Below, in pieces: positions 37,178 through 46,069 of a stretch of DNA of 64,000 nucleotides (position 1 is the stretch's first letter; every line of letters starts with the position of its first letter). Position numbers and translations under genes: made by a program. Source of the stretch: Anaerolineae bacterium (GTDB taxonomy: Bacteria; Chloroflexota; Anaerolineae; Aggregatilineales; Phototrophicaceae). The notes under the pieces are model-generated. The model made no database searches. It was not told the DNA's origin and worked only from the letters and a program-made list of their open reading frames with translations. The stretch covers positions 1-64,000 of the forward strand of contig JADLAY010000021.1 of NCBI GenBank assembly GCA_020849765.1, written 5' to 3'.

Positions 37178-38242
37178 TCAAGGTTCCGCCGCGCTGCCCT
37201 CTTGGGCGACGGACGCGCGGAAACGCAGCCGCTGCCATAACCCTGCAAAGTTGATCTCCCGCTCGCCCATCAGGCCGCCGGGGCGGAACACGATGATGAC
37301 GATGAAGAGTACGGCGAGCACGATCTGGCTGACGCCGTAGAGGAGGGTGACGTCTTCCAGGCGGCGCAGCGCCTCGGCTATGGCGGTGATGACCGCCGGG
37401 CCGACGACGGAGCCGGTGACCGAGCCCATGCCGCCGACGACGAGCATGGTGATCACGCGGAAGGTCAGGTCGAAGTAGAAGGCTTTCGGCGAGAACGACG
37501 TCAGGTAATGCGCCCACAGCGCCCCGGCGACCGCCGTGAAAAAAGCGCTGACGGCGAAGGCCAGCAAGCGCGGGCGCATGATGACGATGCCGACCGACTG
37601 CGCGGCGATGCCGTCGTCGCGCTGGGCGAACATGGCGCGCCCGTACGACGAGAACTTGAGCCGCCAGACGGCGATCAATGCGATGAAGACCCAGGCGTAG
37701 ACCCACCAGAGATCGGTGTAGGCAGTGACGTTGGAGAAAGTATGCGAGCCGCGCGTGAACTCGTCCGCGTTGATGAGGACGACGCGCACGATCACGAGGA
37801 AGCCGAGCGTGGCGACGGCGACGAAATGGCCGGACAGGCGCATGAGCACGAGGCCGACGACGACGGCGATCAGCGTGACGAGCACGCCCGCGATCAGCGT
37901 CGCCAGCAGGAAGCCGAGCGGGAACGGGCCGATCATCATGTCCAGGTGGACGGGCGCCAGCCAACCAGGCAGATCCGGCAGATACGACGCCTTCTTATCC
38001 AGCGGCAGCGTCAGGATGGCTGAGATGTAGGCGCCGAGCGCCATGAAGCCGATGTGGCCGAGCGAGAAGACGCCGGTGAAGCCATTCGAAAGATTGAGGG
38101 CGACGACCAGGATGATGTACATCCCCAGGTTGATGAAGATGCCCTGCCAGAAGCTGCTGCCGGACGACGACAGCCCGACCAGCAAAATGAGCGTCGCTCC
38201 CAGGACGACGAGAAACCCGTTGCGTTGCATCTTGGTGTTCAT
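37178..38242 (-). CDS. Branched-chain amino acid-type ABC permease (LivM type)
   Basis: 354 residues with around nine hydrophobic segments. Signatures: NLSNGFTGVFSLGHIGFMALGAY and the coupling block RDDGIAAQSVGIVIMRPRLLAFAVSAF, then VVGGMGSVTGSVVGPA. Five bases after livH-type gene. Forms the translocation channel with it. Confidence 0.93.
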   Translation of the reverse strand: MNTKMQRNGFLVVLGATLILLVGLSSSGSSFWQGIFINLGMYIILVVALNLSNGFTGVFSLGHIGFMALGAYISAILTLPLDKKASYLPDLPGWLAPVHLDMMIGPFPLGFLLATLIAGVLVTLIAVVVGLVLMRLSGHFVAVATLGFLVIVRVVLINADEFTRGSHTFSNVTAYTDLWWVYAWVFIALIAVWRLKFSSYGRAMFAQRDDGIAAQSVGIVIMRPRLLAFAVSAFFTAVAGALWAHYLTSFSPKAFYFDLTFRVITMLVVGGMGSVTGSVVGPAVITAIAEALRRLEDVTLLYGVSQIVLAVLFIVIIVFRPGGLMGEREINFAGLWQRLRFRASVAQEGSAAEP

Positions 38243-38247
38243 AGGTC

Positions 38248-39228
38248 TCAGCGGGTGTTGTCGTTATCCACCGTGCCCAGGATGCCGCCGGGGCGAACCA
38301 ACAGCAGCAGGATGAGCGCGGCGAACACGAACGCATCGCGATAGCTGGTCAAGGTAGACGGCAGGTACGTCTTGAAGAAGGTGATCACTTCCGGCGACGT
38401 CGTCGCGGCGGGCAGGATGTCGCCCAGGCCGGGGATCGCCACCAGCAGCACTTCGAGCAGGCCGAGCGCATAGCCGCCGACGACCGCCCCGGCGATGCTG
38501 CCGAAGCCGCCGATGACCGCGGCGATGAACGCTTTGAGCACCGGCGAGAAGCCCATATCCGGGTTCACCGTCCCGGCTTGCACGGCGTAGAGCAGCCCGG
38601 CGGCGCTGGCCAGGATGGCGCCGATGACGAACGCCGTCACGATCACGCGGTTGGTGTCGATGCCCATCAGTTGCGCCGCCTGGATGTCCTCGGCAGCCGC
38701 GCGCATCGAGAGACCGAGCGTCGTCCGCGTCACGAACAACGTCAGCAGCAGGAGCAGCACCAGCCCCAGCCCCAGGCTGACGAGGTTGACCTTGGGGATG
38801 GTCAGCGCACCGGCGAGCACGACCCCGCGCAGGAAATCAATCGGCGGGAAGGCGATCTGCAGCGGCTGCTGGGCAAAGCGCGAGGTCAGCAGCGCGCCGT
38901 TCTGCAGAATCTGGCCGACGGCGAACGACGTCAGCAGCGTGGCGACGGCGGGCGCGGTGCGCAGTGGCCGGTAAGCGATGCGCTCCATCAACACCGCGAC
39001 GATGATCGTGCCGACGACCATCAGCACCAGCGCGATCGGCAGCGGGATGCCCGCGATCAAGGAGAAGGCGGCGATGTAGGCGGCGATCATCATCATGTCG
39101 CCGTGGGCGAAATTGATCAGCCCCAGAATGCCGAAGACCATCGCCAGCCCGGCGGCCATCAATGCATAGAGACTCCCGACGCTGAGTGCGTTGATCAGCT
39201 GCTGTAACGCGTATAAGGGCAGACTCAT
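38248..39228 (-). CDS. Branched-chain amino acid-type ABC permease (LivH type)
   Basis: 326 residues, multi-spanning. Signatures: ALMAAGLAMVFGILGLINFAHGDM and AAAEDIQAAQLMGIDTNRVIVTAF, AVIGGFGSIAGAVVGG. ATGA overlap with the LivF-type ATPase gene. Together with the LivM-type protein it forms the membrane part of this importer. Confidence 0.94.
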   Translation of the reverse strand: MSLPLYALQQLINALSVGSLYALMAAGLAMVFGILGLINFAHGDMMMIAAYIAAFSLIAGIPLPIALVLMVVGTIIVAVLMERIAYRPLRTAPAVATLLTSFAVGQILQNGALLTSRFAQQPLQIAFPPIDFLRGVVLAGALTIPKVNLVSLGLGLVLLLLLTLFVTRTTLGLSMRAAAEDIQAAQLMGIDTNRVIVTAFVIGAILASAAGLLYAVQAGTVNPDMGFSPVLKAFIAAVIGGFGSIAGAVVGGYALGLLEVLLVAIPGLGDILPAATTSPEVITFFKTYLPSTLTSYRDAFVFAALILLLLVRPGGILGTVDNDNTR

Positions 39229-39935
39229 GCCCCTCCTCCGAGATATGCCTCTTCAACTTGTGGATTTGTGCGTAATGCTGCGGCGCTATCCGCGAGGATG
39301 ATCTTGCCCGTCTCCATCACGTAGCCCCGGTCGGCCACTTCCAACGCCAGCCAGGCGTTTTGCTCGACCAGAAGAATCGTGACGCCCCGCGCCTTGATCT
39401 GCCGGATTATAGCGAACAGGGCTTCGACAAGCAAAGGCGCCAGGCCGAGCGAAGGCTCGTCCAGCAGCAGCAATTTGGGCCGTGACATGAGCGCGCGCCC
39501 GATGGCGAGCATCTGTTGTTCGCCGCCGGACAGGGTGGCGGCGAGCTGGTTGTTGCGCTCTTTCAGCTTGGGGAACAACTCGTAGACTTCGCCGCGCGTG
39601 CGCTCGATTTCAGCGCTGTCGGTTTGCGTGACGGCGCCCAGGCGCAGGTTCTCGCCGACGCTCAGGTGGCCGAACAGCCGCCGCCCCTCCGGGCAGTGGA
39701 CGACGCCCAGCCGGACGACCTCGTGCGGCTTCAGGTGATCGATGCGCTGGCCGTTGTAAGTGATGCTGCCCTGCTTGGGCCGCAGCAGGCCGGAGATCGT
39801 GCGCAGCGTGGTCGATTTGCCCGCGCCGTTGGAGCCGATCAACGTGACCAGTTCGCCGTCGTCGACGCGCAGCGAGACATCCTTCAGCGTTTGAATCTTG
39901 CCGTAGTAGACGTCGATATGGTCAATCTGAAGCAT
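39225..39935 (-). CDS. Branched-chain amino acid-type ABC ATPase (LivF type)
   Basis: 236 residues. Walker A GSNGAGKST, signature LSGGEQQMLAIGRAL, Walker B LLLLDEPSLGLAP, and the LivF-typical ILLVEQNAWLALEVADRGYVMETG near the end. Fifteen bases after the LivG-type gene. Second ATPase of the heterodimeric motor. Confidence 0.94.
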   Translation of the reverse strand: MLQIDHIDVYYGKIQTLKDVSLRVDDGELVTLIGSNGAGKSTTLRTISGLLRPKQGSITYNGQRIDHLKPHEVVRLGVVHCPEGRRLFGHLSVGENLRLGAVTQTDSAEIERTRGEVYELFPKLKERNNQLAATLSGGEQQMLAIGRALMSRPKLLLLDEPSLGLAPLLVEALFAIIRQIKARGVTILLVEQNAWLALEVADRGYVMETGKIILADSAAALRTNPQVEEAYLGGGA

Positions 39936-39950
39936 GGCAGCACTGGTCTT

Positions 39951-40751
39951 TCACGAAGCGGCGGTGTGATGCGCCTTGCCCAGGTAGGACTCGATGACGT
40001 CGGCGTTCTGGCGGATCGCCTCTGGGCGGTCGGTCGCAAGCACGCGCCCATAGTTGAGCACGAGGATGCGGTCACACATGTTCATCACCAGCCGCATGTC
40101 GTGCTCGACCAGGATGATGGTCAGGTGGAAGCGGCGTTTGACTTCGAGGATCATCTCGTGCAGGGCGTCGGTCTCGCTGATGTTCATCCCGGCGGCGGGT
40201 TCGTCCAGCAGCAGCAGTTTGGGCGAAGTCGCCAGCGCCCGCGCGATCTCCAGGCGGCGCTGCATGCCATAAGGCAGGCTGTTGGCCAACTGGTCGGCGT
40301 GATCTTCCAGGCCGAAGATGCTCAGATGATCCATCGCCTGCTCGACCAGCTCGCGCTCTTTGCGGCGGAAGCTGCCCGTCGCGAGCAGGACTTCCGGCAG
40401 GCTGAACTCCGTGCGCAGCTGCTGCGCCGTGACAACGTTTTCGAGCACGGTCATCGCGCCAAACAGGCGGATGTTCTGGAACGTACGCGCGATGCCGAGC
40501 CGGGTGACGGCGGGCATGCGCAGCGCCGTGATGTCCTTGTTCTGGAAAAAGATCTTGCCCCGCGTGGGCAGCAGATAGCCGGTCAGGAGATTGAGCAGCG
40601 TCGTTTTGCCCGCCCCGTTAGGGCCGATGACGCCGAGGATTTCGTCCGCATCAAGCTGGAGATTGACATCCTCCAGGGCATGGAGGCCCTTGAAGGTCTT
40701 CGTCAGTTCCGTAACGTCGAGGAGATGCGCTGCGTGTGACCGGATACCCAT
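39951..40751 (-). CDS. Branched-chain amino acid-type ABC ATPase (LivG type)
   Basis: 266 residues from ATG 40749-40751 (MGIRSHAAHLLDVTEL), GAGG six bases upstream. Walker A GPNGAGKTTLLNLL, IARTFQNIRLF block, signature LPYGMQRRLEIARAL, Walker B LLLLDEPAAGMN, and LVEHDMRLVMNMCDRI. First gene of the transport and amino-compound operon running to 28100. Confidence 0.94.
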   Translation of the reverse strand: MGIRSHAAHLLDVTELTKTFKGLHALEDVNLQLDADEILGVIGPNGAGKTTLLNLLTGYLLPTRGKIFFQNKDITALRMPAVTRLGIARTFQNIRLFGAMTVLENVVTAQQLRTEFSLPEVLLATGSFRRKERELVEQAMDHLSIFGLEDHADQLANSLPYGMQRRLEIARALATSPKLLLLDEPAAGMNISETDALHEMILEVKRRFHLTIILVEHDMRLVMNMCDRILVLNYGRVLATDRPEAIRQNADVIESYLGKAHHTAAS

Positions 40752-40772
40752 GATTTGCCTCAAGATGACGTT

Positions 40773-40804
40773 TGGATGTTAGCTTGCTTAAGGCAATCAA
40801 GCAA
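40773..40804 (-). promoter_or_regulatory. Possible promoter/operator of the Liv-type operon
   Basis: Read on the minus strand: TTGCTT (40799-40804), a 17-base spacer and TAACAT (40776-40781), about 25 bases before the ATG. The -35 match is poor. TTGCTT and AAGCAA (40784-40789 and 40799-40804 on the plus strand) form an inverted repeat across the spacer that could be a regulator site. Confidence 0.35.
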
Positions 40805-40956
40805 ATACCTGAGCAAGGCAAAAAGACCGAGAAAGAGGCCGTTTCTTTCGTGCAATATGTAGTAATAAAGACAAGTTTGTGAGTGGGATACCGGGGACAC
40901 TTCAAGCGCGCACGAAATGGAGGTCGATGGTCACTTGGGCAGGCGTGGGATGCGCG

Positions 40957-40984
40957 GTACGGGCAGGATATATCCCACCCGTAC
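40957..40984. repeat. Dispersed palindrome, copy 7
   Basis: 28 bases, GTAC-flanked, core GGGCAGGATATATCCCACCC. One symmetric pair of arm positions deviates (A and T-side substitutions), leaving the fold mostly intact. It sits between the divergent-in-function operons, 50 bases from the AroE-like gene end. Confidence 0.85.
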
Positions 40985-41033
40985 ATTGCCCGACATGCAT
41001 TCACCACACCGCATCGGCGGCGTTCTTCACGGA

Positions 41034-42029
41034 TTATTTCGCGCCGCGGTAGACGAGCGCGGGCCGCAGATCCTTCGCCAACTCGGCCAGCGTCGCGAAC
41101 GTCTCCGGCGTCAGATTGATGTCGAGCACCTCGGCGACGACCTGCGTCCAGCCGTGCAGGAAGTAGAGCCAGCCGTCCTCGACCAGCAGCTGACGGCTCC
41201 CGATCTGGGCCATCGACTGGTGCCAGAAGTCCAGCTCGCCGCGGTAATTGAGTTCCCAGGCGATGCCGTGCTCCGGGAAGACGCCGTCATCCGTGATCGG
41301 CGAGCCGGGTGTGTCCTTGCCCATACCGGTCGCGTTGATGACGATCGTGCCTGCGGGCATCGACTCCATGATCTCGTCGTTGCGGACGGGGTCCTGGTTG
41401 TGGATGTACTCGAACTCGATGTCGCTCTCCTGGCCGTCGACCATCTGCTTGAGATGTTCGAGCCGCCCCGGTGAGCGGTTGACGACGATGAAGCGCTTGG
41501 GCCGGTCACCCGCGCTGCGCTTGTTGATCAGATGGAGCGCGATGGCGACAGCGGAACCGCCCGCGCCGTAACAGAGGATGTCGCCGCCCGTGCGCTCGAA
41601 GTAGCCCGCGTCGATGATCGCGTCAAGGCTCAACCCGGACGTGATCGGGTCTTTGGCATGGCCGCGCAGTTCAGCACCGCGCTTGGAGATCGAGGAGACT
41701 TCGCCGCAGATCTGCGCAAACGGATCGAGGTAGTCGAACATATCGCGCGCGGCGTTGAGCAGGTTGATCTTGTGCGCCGTCACCAGCCCGCCGAGCGAGA
41801 GCGGATCGTACTTCATCTGCGCCACGGCGCGGCGGTAGTTGTCCGGCTCGTCGTTGAGCTTGCAGTCGATGCCTTCGAGCACGACTTCCGGGCGTCCGAG
41901 CGCCTGCACCCAACGCGGAAAGACCTTGTTGATGGAAGATTGGCCCGTCGTCACGCCGACAAAATAGAAGGTCGGCACGCTTTTGTGGACGATCGGGTAT
42001 TGTTCGGGAGCGGTCTGTGTCGTCATCAT
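41034..42029 (-). CDS. Shikimate/quinate dehydrogenase-like protein (AroE family)
   Basis: 331 residues from ATG 42027-42029 (MMTTQTAPEQYPIV), AGGA five bases upstream. N-terminal substrate domain with TAHKIN (position of the catalytic Lys, usual VTxPxK), then NADP-binding ILCYGAGGSAVAIALHLI and NRSPGRLEHL, and INATGMGKDTPGSP. The usual SxS of the shikimate site and GxNTD aspartate are not evident, so shikimate is unlikely to be the substrate. Third gene after cupin isomerase and 2-hydroxyacid dehydrogenase; probably a carbohydrate-acid dehydrogenase. Confidence 0.75.
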   Translation of the reverse strand: MMTTQTAPEQYPIVHKSVPTFYFVGVTTGQSSINKVFPRWVQALGRPEVVLEGIDCKLNDEPDNYRRAVAQMKYDPLSLGGLVTAHKINLLNAARDMFDYLDPFAQICGEVSSISKRGAELRGHAKDPITSGLSLDAIIDAGYFERTGGDILCYGAGGSAVAIALHLINKRSAGDRPKRFIVVNRSPGRLEHLKQMVDGQESDIEFEYIHNQDPVRNDEIMESMPAGTIVINATGMGKDTPGSPITDDGVFPEHGIAWELNYRGELDFWHQSMAQIGSRQLLVEDGWLYFLHGWTQVVAEVLDINLTPETFATLAELAKDLRPALVYRGAK

Positions 42030-42060
42030 TTGCATCCTGAAGTGTGCGTGGAAACGGCTC

Positions 42061-43029
42061 TCACACGATTCGATTCGGCGGTTCCTCACCGCGCAGCGCC
42101 GCCAGACAATTCTGCAGCGCCATGCGCCCCATGGCATTGGTCGAATCATCCGTATGGGCGCCCATGTGCGGCGTCGCGATCACCTGGTCGAACTGCAGCA
42201 GCCGGTGATCCGCCCCCGGCGGTTCCTGGCGAAACGTATCGAGCGCAGCGCCCGCCACCTTGCCACTGACGAGCGCCTCGACCAGGGCATCCTCGTCGAT
42301 CAATTCGCTGCGCGCAGTGTTGACCAAATATACCCCATCTTTCATCTGGGCCATCAGCTCGCGGTTGATGATATTCTCGGTCGCGGGCACGAATGGCAGA
42401 TGCAGCGAGAGGAAGTCGGCGCGGCGAATGACTTCGTCGCGTTCGAGCCATTCGACGCCATGCTCGGCGGCGACCTCGCGGCTGACCGCCGGGTCATAGC
42501 CGAAGACGTGGCAGCCGAAGCCGCGCACCTTATGCGCCACCTGGCGGCCAATCGCGCCCAGACCGAGCAGGCCGATCTGTTTGCCGACCAGGCTGTGGCC
42601 CTTGAGGCGCGGCCAATCGCCCGCCTTGGTGCGCTGGTTGGCGACCGTGATGTTGCGCGAGAGCGCGATCATCAGGCCGACGGTCAGCTCGGCGACCGAA
42701 CTGGCGTTGGCGCCGGGCGTGTTGGTGACGACCACGCCTTTGCGCCGTGCAGCCTCCAGATCGACGCGATCCAGCCCGACGCCGTAGCGCGCGATCACGC
42801 GCAGGCGATCCCCATTCTCGATTACGTGCGCATCGATCTGATCCAGCCCCGCGATCAAGCCGTCGATGCCGTGGATCATCCCGGCCAGTTCCGCCGCGGT
42901 CAGCGGGTGTTCGGTCGGGTTATAGATGACTTCGCCGACGGCGGCCTCCAGGTCGGAACGAAGCGAAGTGTCATTCATGGCGTAGGAAGTCGGCGTTACC
43001 AGAACGCGACAGTCTTTGAGGTCGGTCAT
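42061..43029 (-). CDS. D-isomer 2-hydroxyacid dehydrogenase (phosphoglycerate dehydrogenase-like)
   Basis: 322 residues from ATG 43027-43029 with GGAGA upstream. NAD-binding GLLGLGAIGRQVAHKV, catalytic arginine in VNTARSELIDEDAL, glutamate in FRQEPP and histidine in IATPHMGAHT: a complete catalytic set. Lacks the C-terminal ACT regulatory domain of serine-pathway SerA. Stop of the cupin gene and this start share one base. Likely oxidises or reduces a sugar-derived 2-hydroxy acid. Confidence 0.87.
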   Translation of the reverse strand: MTDLKDCRVLVTPTSYAMNDTSLRSDLEAAVGEVIYNPTEHPLTAAELAGMIHGIDGLIAGLDQIDAHVIENGDRLRVIARYGVGLDRVDLEAARRKGVVVTNTPGANASSVAELTVGLMIALSRNITVANQRTKAGDWPRLKGHSLVGKQIGLLGLGAIGRQVAHKVRGFGCHVFGYDPAVSREVAAEHGVEWLERDEVIRRADFLSLHLPFVPATENIINRELMAQMKDGVYLVNTARSELIDEDALVEALVSGKVAGAALDTFRQEPPGADHRLLQFDQVIATPHMGAHTDDSTNAMGRMALQNCLAALRGEEPPNRIV

Positions 43030-43622
43030 CAACGATTCTCCGGCGCAAGCCAACGAGGATTATCCACAATCTGCGTCTCGCCCTGACGATGTATTACCCG
43101 CTTCCGAAAGCCCTGCGTCTCGATCGTGCCGTAGTCATGCCCGGCGTTGCCCGGATAGACGAAGAAGGTGACCAGGTCTTCGCTCAAGCCGGTGTTGACC
43201 GAGCGATGCGCCCAGCGCGGCGGCACGTAGAGCACCCCGCCGACGCGGAACGGCTCGACCGCCCACTCGCCCTCCGGCGTCTCCATGACCATCACGCCTT
43301 CGCCTTTGACGCAGTAGTAGACTTCGGCGGTCTCCAGCACCGAGTGAAAGTGGCCCTTGGTCATGAAGTATTCGTCGCCGACCAGCCCCGGATGCACGAC
43401 CGACAACCCGTGAAGCAGTTCGCCCGCCAGTTCCGGTCGCTGGATCTCGTAGACCTCGTACAGCAGCGGATCGCCCTCGGCTCGCAGCGCGTCGTAGGCG
43501 ACACCGTCCGCGAACATGCCGTTCAGATCGGACAGGCGGCGCTCGATGTGGCGGTCGTAGGTCGACAGGATCGCATCGGCGGCGGAAACGTGGAAGACAA
43601 ACGGTCGGTCAATCACGCGCAT
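43029..43622 (-). CDS. Cupin-type phosphoglucose isomerase
   Basis: 197 residues, family of the archaeal cupin PGI. Metal ligands match in spacing: H91 and H93 in MTKGHFHSVL, E100 in ETAEVYYCVKGEGV and H139 in PPRWAHRSVN. Would interconvert glucose-6-phosphate and fructose-6-phosphate or a similar aldose/ketose phosphate. AAGGAG is very close to the ATG. First of three overlapping genes; lies 156 bases downstream of the FGGY kinase. Confidence 0.87.
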   Translation of the reverse strand: MRVIDRPFVFHVSAADAILSTYDRHIERRLSDLNGMFADGVAYDALRAEGDPLLYEVYEIQRPELAGELLHGLSVVHPGLVGDEYFMTKGHFHSVLETAEVYYCVKGEGVMVMETPEGEWAVEPFRVGGVLYVPPRWAHRSVNTGLSEDLVTFFVYPGNAGHDYGTIETQGFRKRVIHRQGETQIVDNPRWLAPENR

Positions 43623-43778
43623 GGCTCCTTGTCACACCTCACCCCTGGCCCCTCTCCGCGCGCGGAGAGGGGTGGGAACATCTCGTATTCGCAATCGGCG
43701 GACACGCCATCGCGCCCCCAAAGATATTCTTTGTAGGGACGCCATTCATGGCATCCGCGTTTCGTGATGATCGCCTCA
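43623..43778. repeat. Spacer with two decayed repeat modules
   Basis: 43630-43675 contains CACCTCACCCCTGGCCCCTC with inner CTCTCCGCGCGCGGAGAG, a CCCTCACCCTAAAT-family hairpin. 43731-43757 is a short version of the GGACGCGAT module (GTAGGGACGCCATTCATGGC). No gene. Confidence 0.7.
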
Positions 43779-45311
43779 TCACGACTCGGCACCCATCAGA
43801 TCGGCGAGCTGCGACAGATAAGCCCAGGTCTTCTGATAGGTCGCCAGCAGCGTCTGATACTGCGCCGCGGCGGCGGGATCGGGCCGGGTGATGGCCTGAT
43901 GCTCGACAATCGTGTCGATCACGCTGAAGTCCGCCCACAGCCCGCTGCCGACCGCCGCCAGCGCCACCGCGCCGAGCGAGGCGGCATCCTGGCCGACATT
44001 GGCTTTGGCAAACGGCGTGTTGAAGACGTCGGTGAACATCTGGCGCCAGGCCGAGCTGTTACTGCCGCCGCCCACCATCAGGATCAGATCTTCCAGCTCG
44101 ACCAGCCCGCACAGCTTGCGGTACATGATGCACAGGTCGAAGGTGATGCCCTCCAGCACCGCGCGGATCAGGTCGCTTTGGGTGTGGCGCAGTTCCAGGC
44201 CGAGGAAGGCGCCGCGAATCCGCGGGTTCGGGTAGGCCGCCGAGCCACCAGCGAGACTGGGGTTGAAGAAGACGCCGTTGGCGCCGACCGGCGCGCGCAT
44301 CGCCTCCGCTACCAGCAGATCGTAAGCGTCGGCGCCTTCGCGTTCGGCGCGCGCTTTGTAGCCGTCGAAGACGACGTCGCGCAGCCAGCGGAAAGTGCTG
44401 CCCGCCGAGAAGATCGACGTGGCCGAGGTGTACATGTGCGGGATGACGTGGGCGAAGACGAACGGGCGGATCGACAGGTCGACGACCGGCTCCGCCGACG
44501 ACACGGCCAGCCAGGCGGACGAGCCGAGCGAGAGATAGAGCGCGCCCTCGCGCACGTTGCCCGCGCCGAGCGCCATGCACGAATTATCGACACCGCCGCA
44601 GAAGACCTCGACCGCGCGTGGCAGGCCGAGCGCTTCGGCAGCCTCGGCCGTCAGCGTGCCGAGCGATTCGGTCGACTCGAAGATCGGCGGCCACAGGTCG
44701 GCACTCAGCCCACTGGCGGCCAGCAGACGCTCGTCGTAGCAGCGGCCTTTCAGGTTGTAGACGCCGCTGCCGGAGGCGTACGAATGATCGGTCGCGATCC
44801 TGCCGGTCAGCCGAAAGTTGATGTAGTCCTTCGAACCGACGATCCTGGCGAGGCGGGCGAACATGTCCGGCTCATGGTCGCGATACCACATGATCTTGAA
44901 AGCGGAGTAGGTCTCGCGCGAGAAGCCGTTGCCGGTCGCCAGATACCACTCGTCCTGATCGACCTGCTCGAAGAAGCGGCGCGCCTGCTCGACCGGGCGC
45001 GTGTCCGACCAGATCGGCACGTATTCGCGTAGCAGATGGCCGTCAGCGTCGAGCGGGACGACGGCCAGGCTCTGCCCGGACAGCGCCAGGCAGCGGATCG
45101 AGGCCGGATCGGCGCCGCTGGTATCGATCAGTTTGCGCGTGCTGGCGACCACCGCCTGCCACCAATCGGCCGGGCGCTGCTCGTGGAAGCCGGATGCCGG
45201 GTAGTGCGTATCGTAGGCGTGAAAGACCGAAGCCAACGCCCTGCCTGCCTCATCATAGAGCGAGGCCTTGCAGCCGCCCGTGCCCAGGTCGTAAGCCAGC
45301 ATCGTCGTCAT
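43779..45311 (-). CDS. FGGY-family carbohydrate kinase (xylulokinase-like)
   Basis: 510 residues of the FGGY fold. ATP-binding AYDLGTGGCKASLYD at the N-terminus, substrate-site region CLALSGQSLAVVPLD and WSDTRPVEQA, then GGVDNSCMALGAGN and the adenosine motif LILMVGGGSNSSAWRQMFTDV. Phosphorylates a pentulose or related polyol product. ATGA overlap with the DeoC-like gene; the pair suggests kinase then aldolase cleavage. Xylulose is only one of several possible substrates. Confidence 0.85.
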   Translation of the reverse strand: MTTMLAYDLGTGGCKASLYDEAGRALASVFHAYDTHYPASGFHEQRPADWWQAVVASTRKLIDTSGADPASIRCLALSGQSLAVVPLDADGHLLREYVPIWSDTRPVEQARRFFEQVDQDEWYLATGNGFSRETYSAFKIMWYRDHEPDMFARLARIVGSKDYINFRLTGRIATDHSYASGSGVYNLKGRCYDERLLAASGLSADLWPPIFESTESLGTLTAEAAEALGLPRAVEVFCGGVDNSCMALGAGNVREGALYLSLGSSAWLAVSSAEPVVDLSIRPFVFAHVIPHMYTSATSIFSAGSTFRWLRDVVFDGYKARAEREGADAYDLLVAEAMRAPVGANGVFFNPSLAGGSAAYPNPRIRGAFLGLELRHTQSDLIRAVLEGITFDLCIMYRKLCGLVELEDLILMVGGGSNSSAWRQMFTDVFNTPFAKANVGQDAASLGAVALAAVGSGLWADFSVIDTIVEHQAITRPDPAAAAQYQTLLATYQKTWAYLSQLADLMGAES

Positions 45312-46018
45312 GGCGCCAGCCCCACGACGCCATCCGGCAGCCGCTGCACCGCTTTGACGATCTCGACGGCGGATTGCAGGTTGATGCCGAAGCGGCGCAC
45401 GCCGTAGTGATACATCTTGACCAGCATGTCGAGGTCACGGATGCCGCCCGCGGCTTTGATGCCGATCCGATCTTTGACGCAGTCAGCAATCAGGGCGATG
45501 TTCATCAGCGTCGCGCCGGTCGGCGCCCAGCCGGTCGAGGTTTTGACGAACTGCGCGCCGGCCTCGACGCACAATTCGCAGGCCTGGCGGATCTCGTCGT
45601 CGTTCAGGTAGTGCGTCTCGATGATGACCTTGGCCGGGACGTCGACCGACGAGATAACGCCGCGCAGCTCTTCCAGCACGTAGCTGTAATCGCCGGAGCG
45701 CAGCTTGCCGACGTTGATCATCATGTCCAGCTCGGTGACGCCGTCGCTGACCATCTGCATCGCTTCCGCGCGCTTGACGGCGACGTGGTTGCCGCCCGAT
45801 GGAAAGCCGACCGGCGAGCCGAGCGAGATCCCCTGCGTATCCTGCAGCAGTGCCCTGGCGAAAGGAATCCAGGCCGGGAGCACGTGCACAGCGCCGAAGC
45901 CGAATTCCCTGGCATAGCCGACCAGCTCGCGGATGTCGCGTTCGCCGTGGTAAGCCTGAACGGCGCTGATGTCGATCATTTTGGCGATCTGCTGGTACGT
46001 GAGTATGCCCTCAGACAT
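45308..46018 (-). CDS. deoC: Deoxyribose-phosphate aldolase-family protein
   Basis: 236 residues of the DeoC/LacD aldolase fold. Catalytic set intact: D98 in ELDMMINVG, Schiff-base K159 in FVKTSTGW and K188 in IKAAGGIRD. It would split 2-deoxyribose-5-phosphate or a related phosphorylated sugar to acetaldehyde and a triose phosphate. The company of an FGGY kinase and a CUT1 importer, not nucleoside genes, suggests a different sugar. Lies 51 bases after an ABC ATPase gene. Confidence 0.83.
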   Translation of the reverse strand: MSEGILTYQQIAKMIDISAVQAYHGERDIRELVGYAREFGFGAVHVLPAWIPFARALLQDTQGISLGSPVGFPSGGNHVAVKRAEAMQMVSDGVTELDMMINVGKLRSGDYSYVLEELRGVISSVDVPAKVIIETHYLNDDEIRQACELCVEAGAQFVKTSTGWAPTGATLMNIALIADCVKDRIGIKAAGGIRDLDMLVKMYHYGVRRFGINLQSAVEIVKAVQRLPDGVVGLAP

Positions 46019-46069
46019 GGTTTCGCCCTTCGTGCTGCGCGTTGCCTGTGCGCAGCCTAAATGCCGGTC

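Noticed and set aside
9177..40984. CRISPR array from repeated palindromes
   Set aside because: Copies are kilobases apart with no regular spacers and no cas genes.
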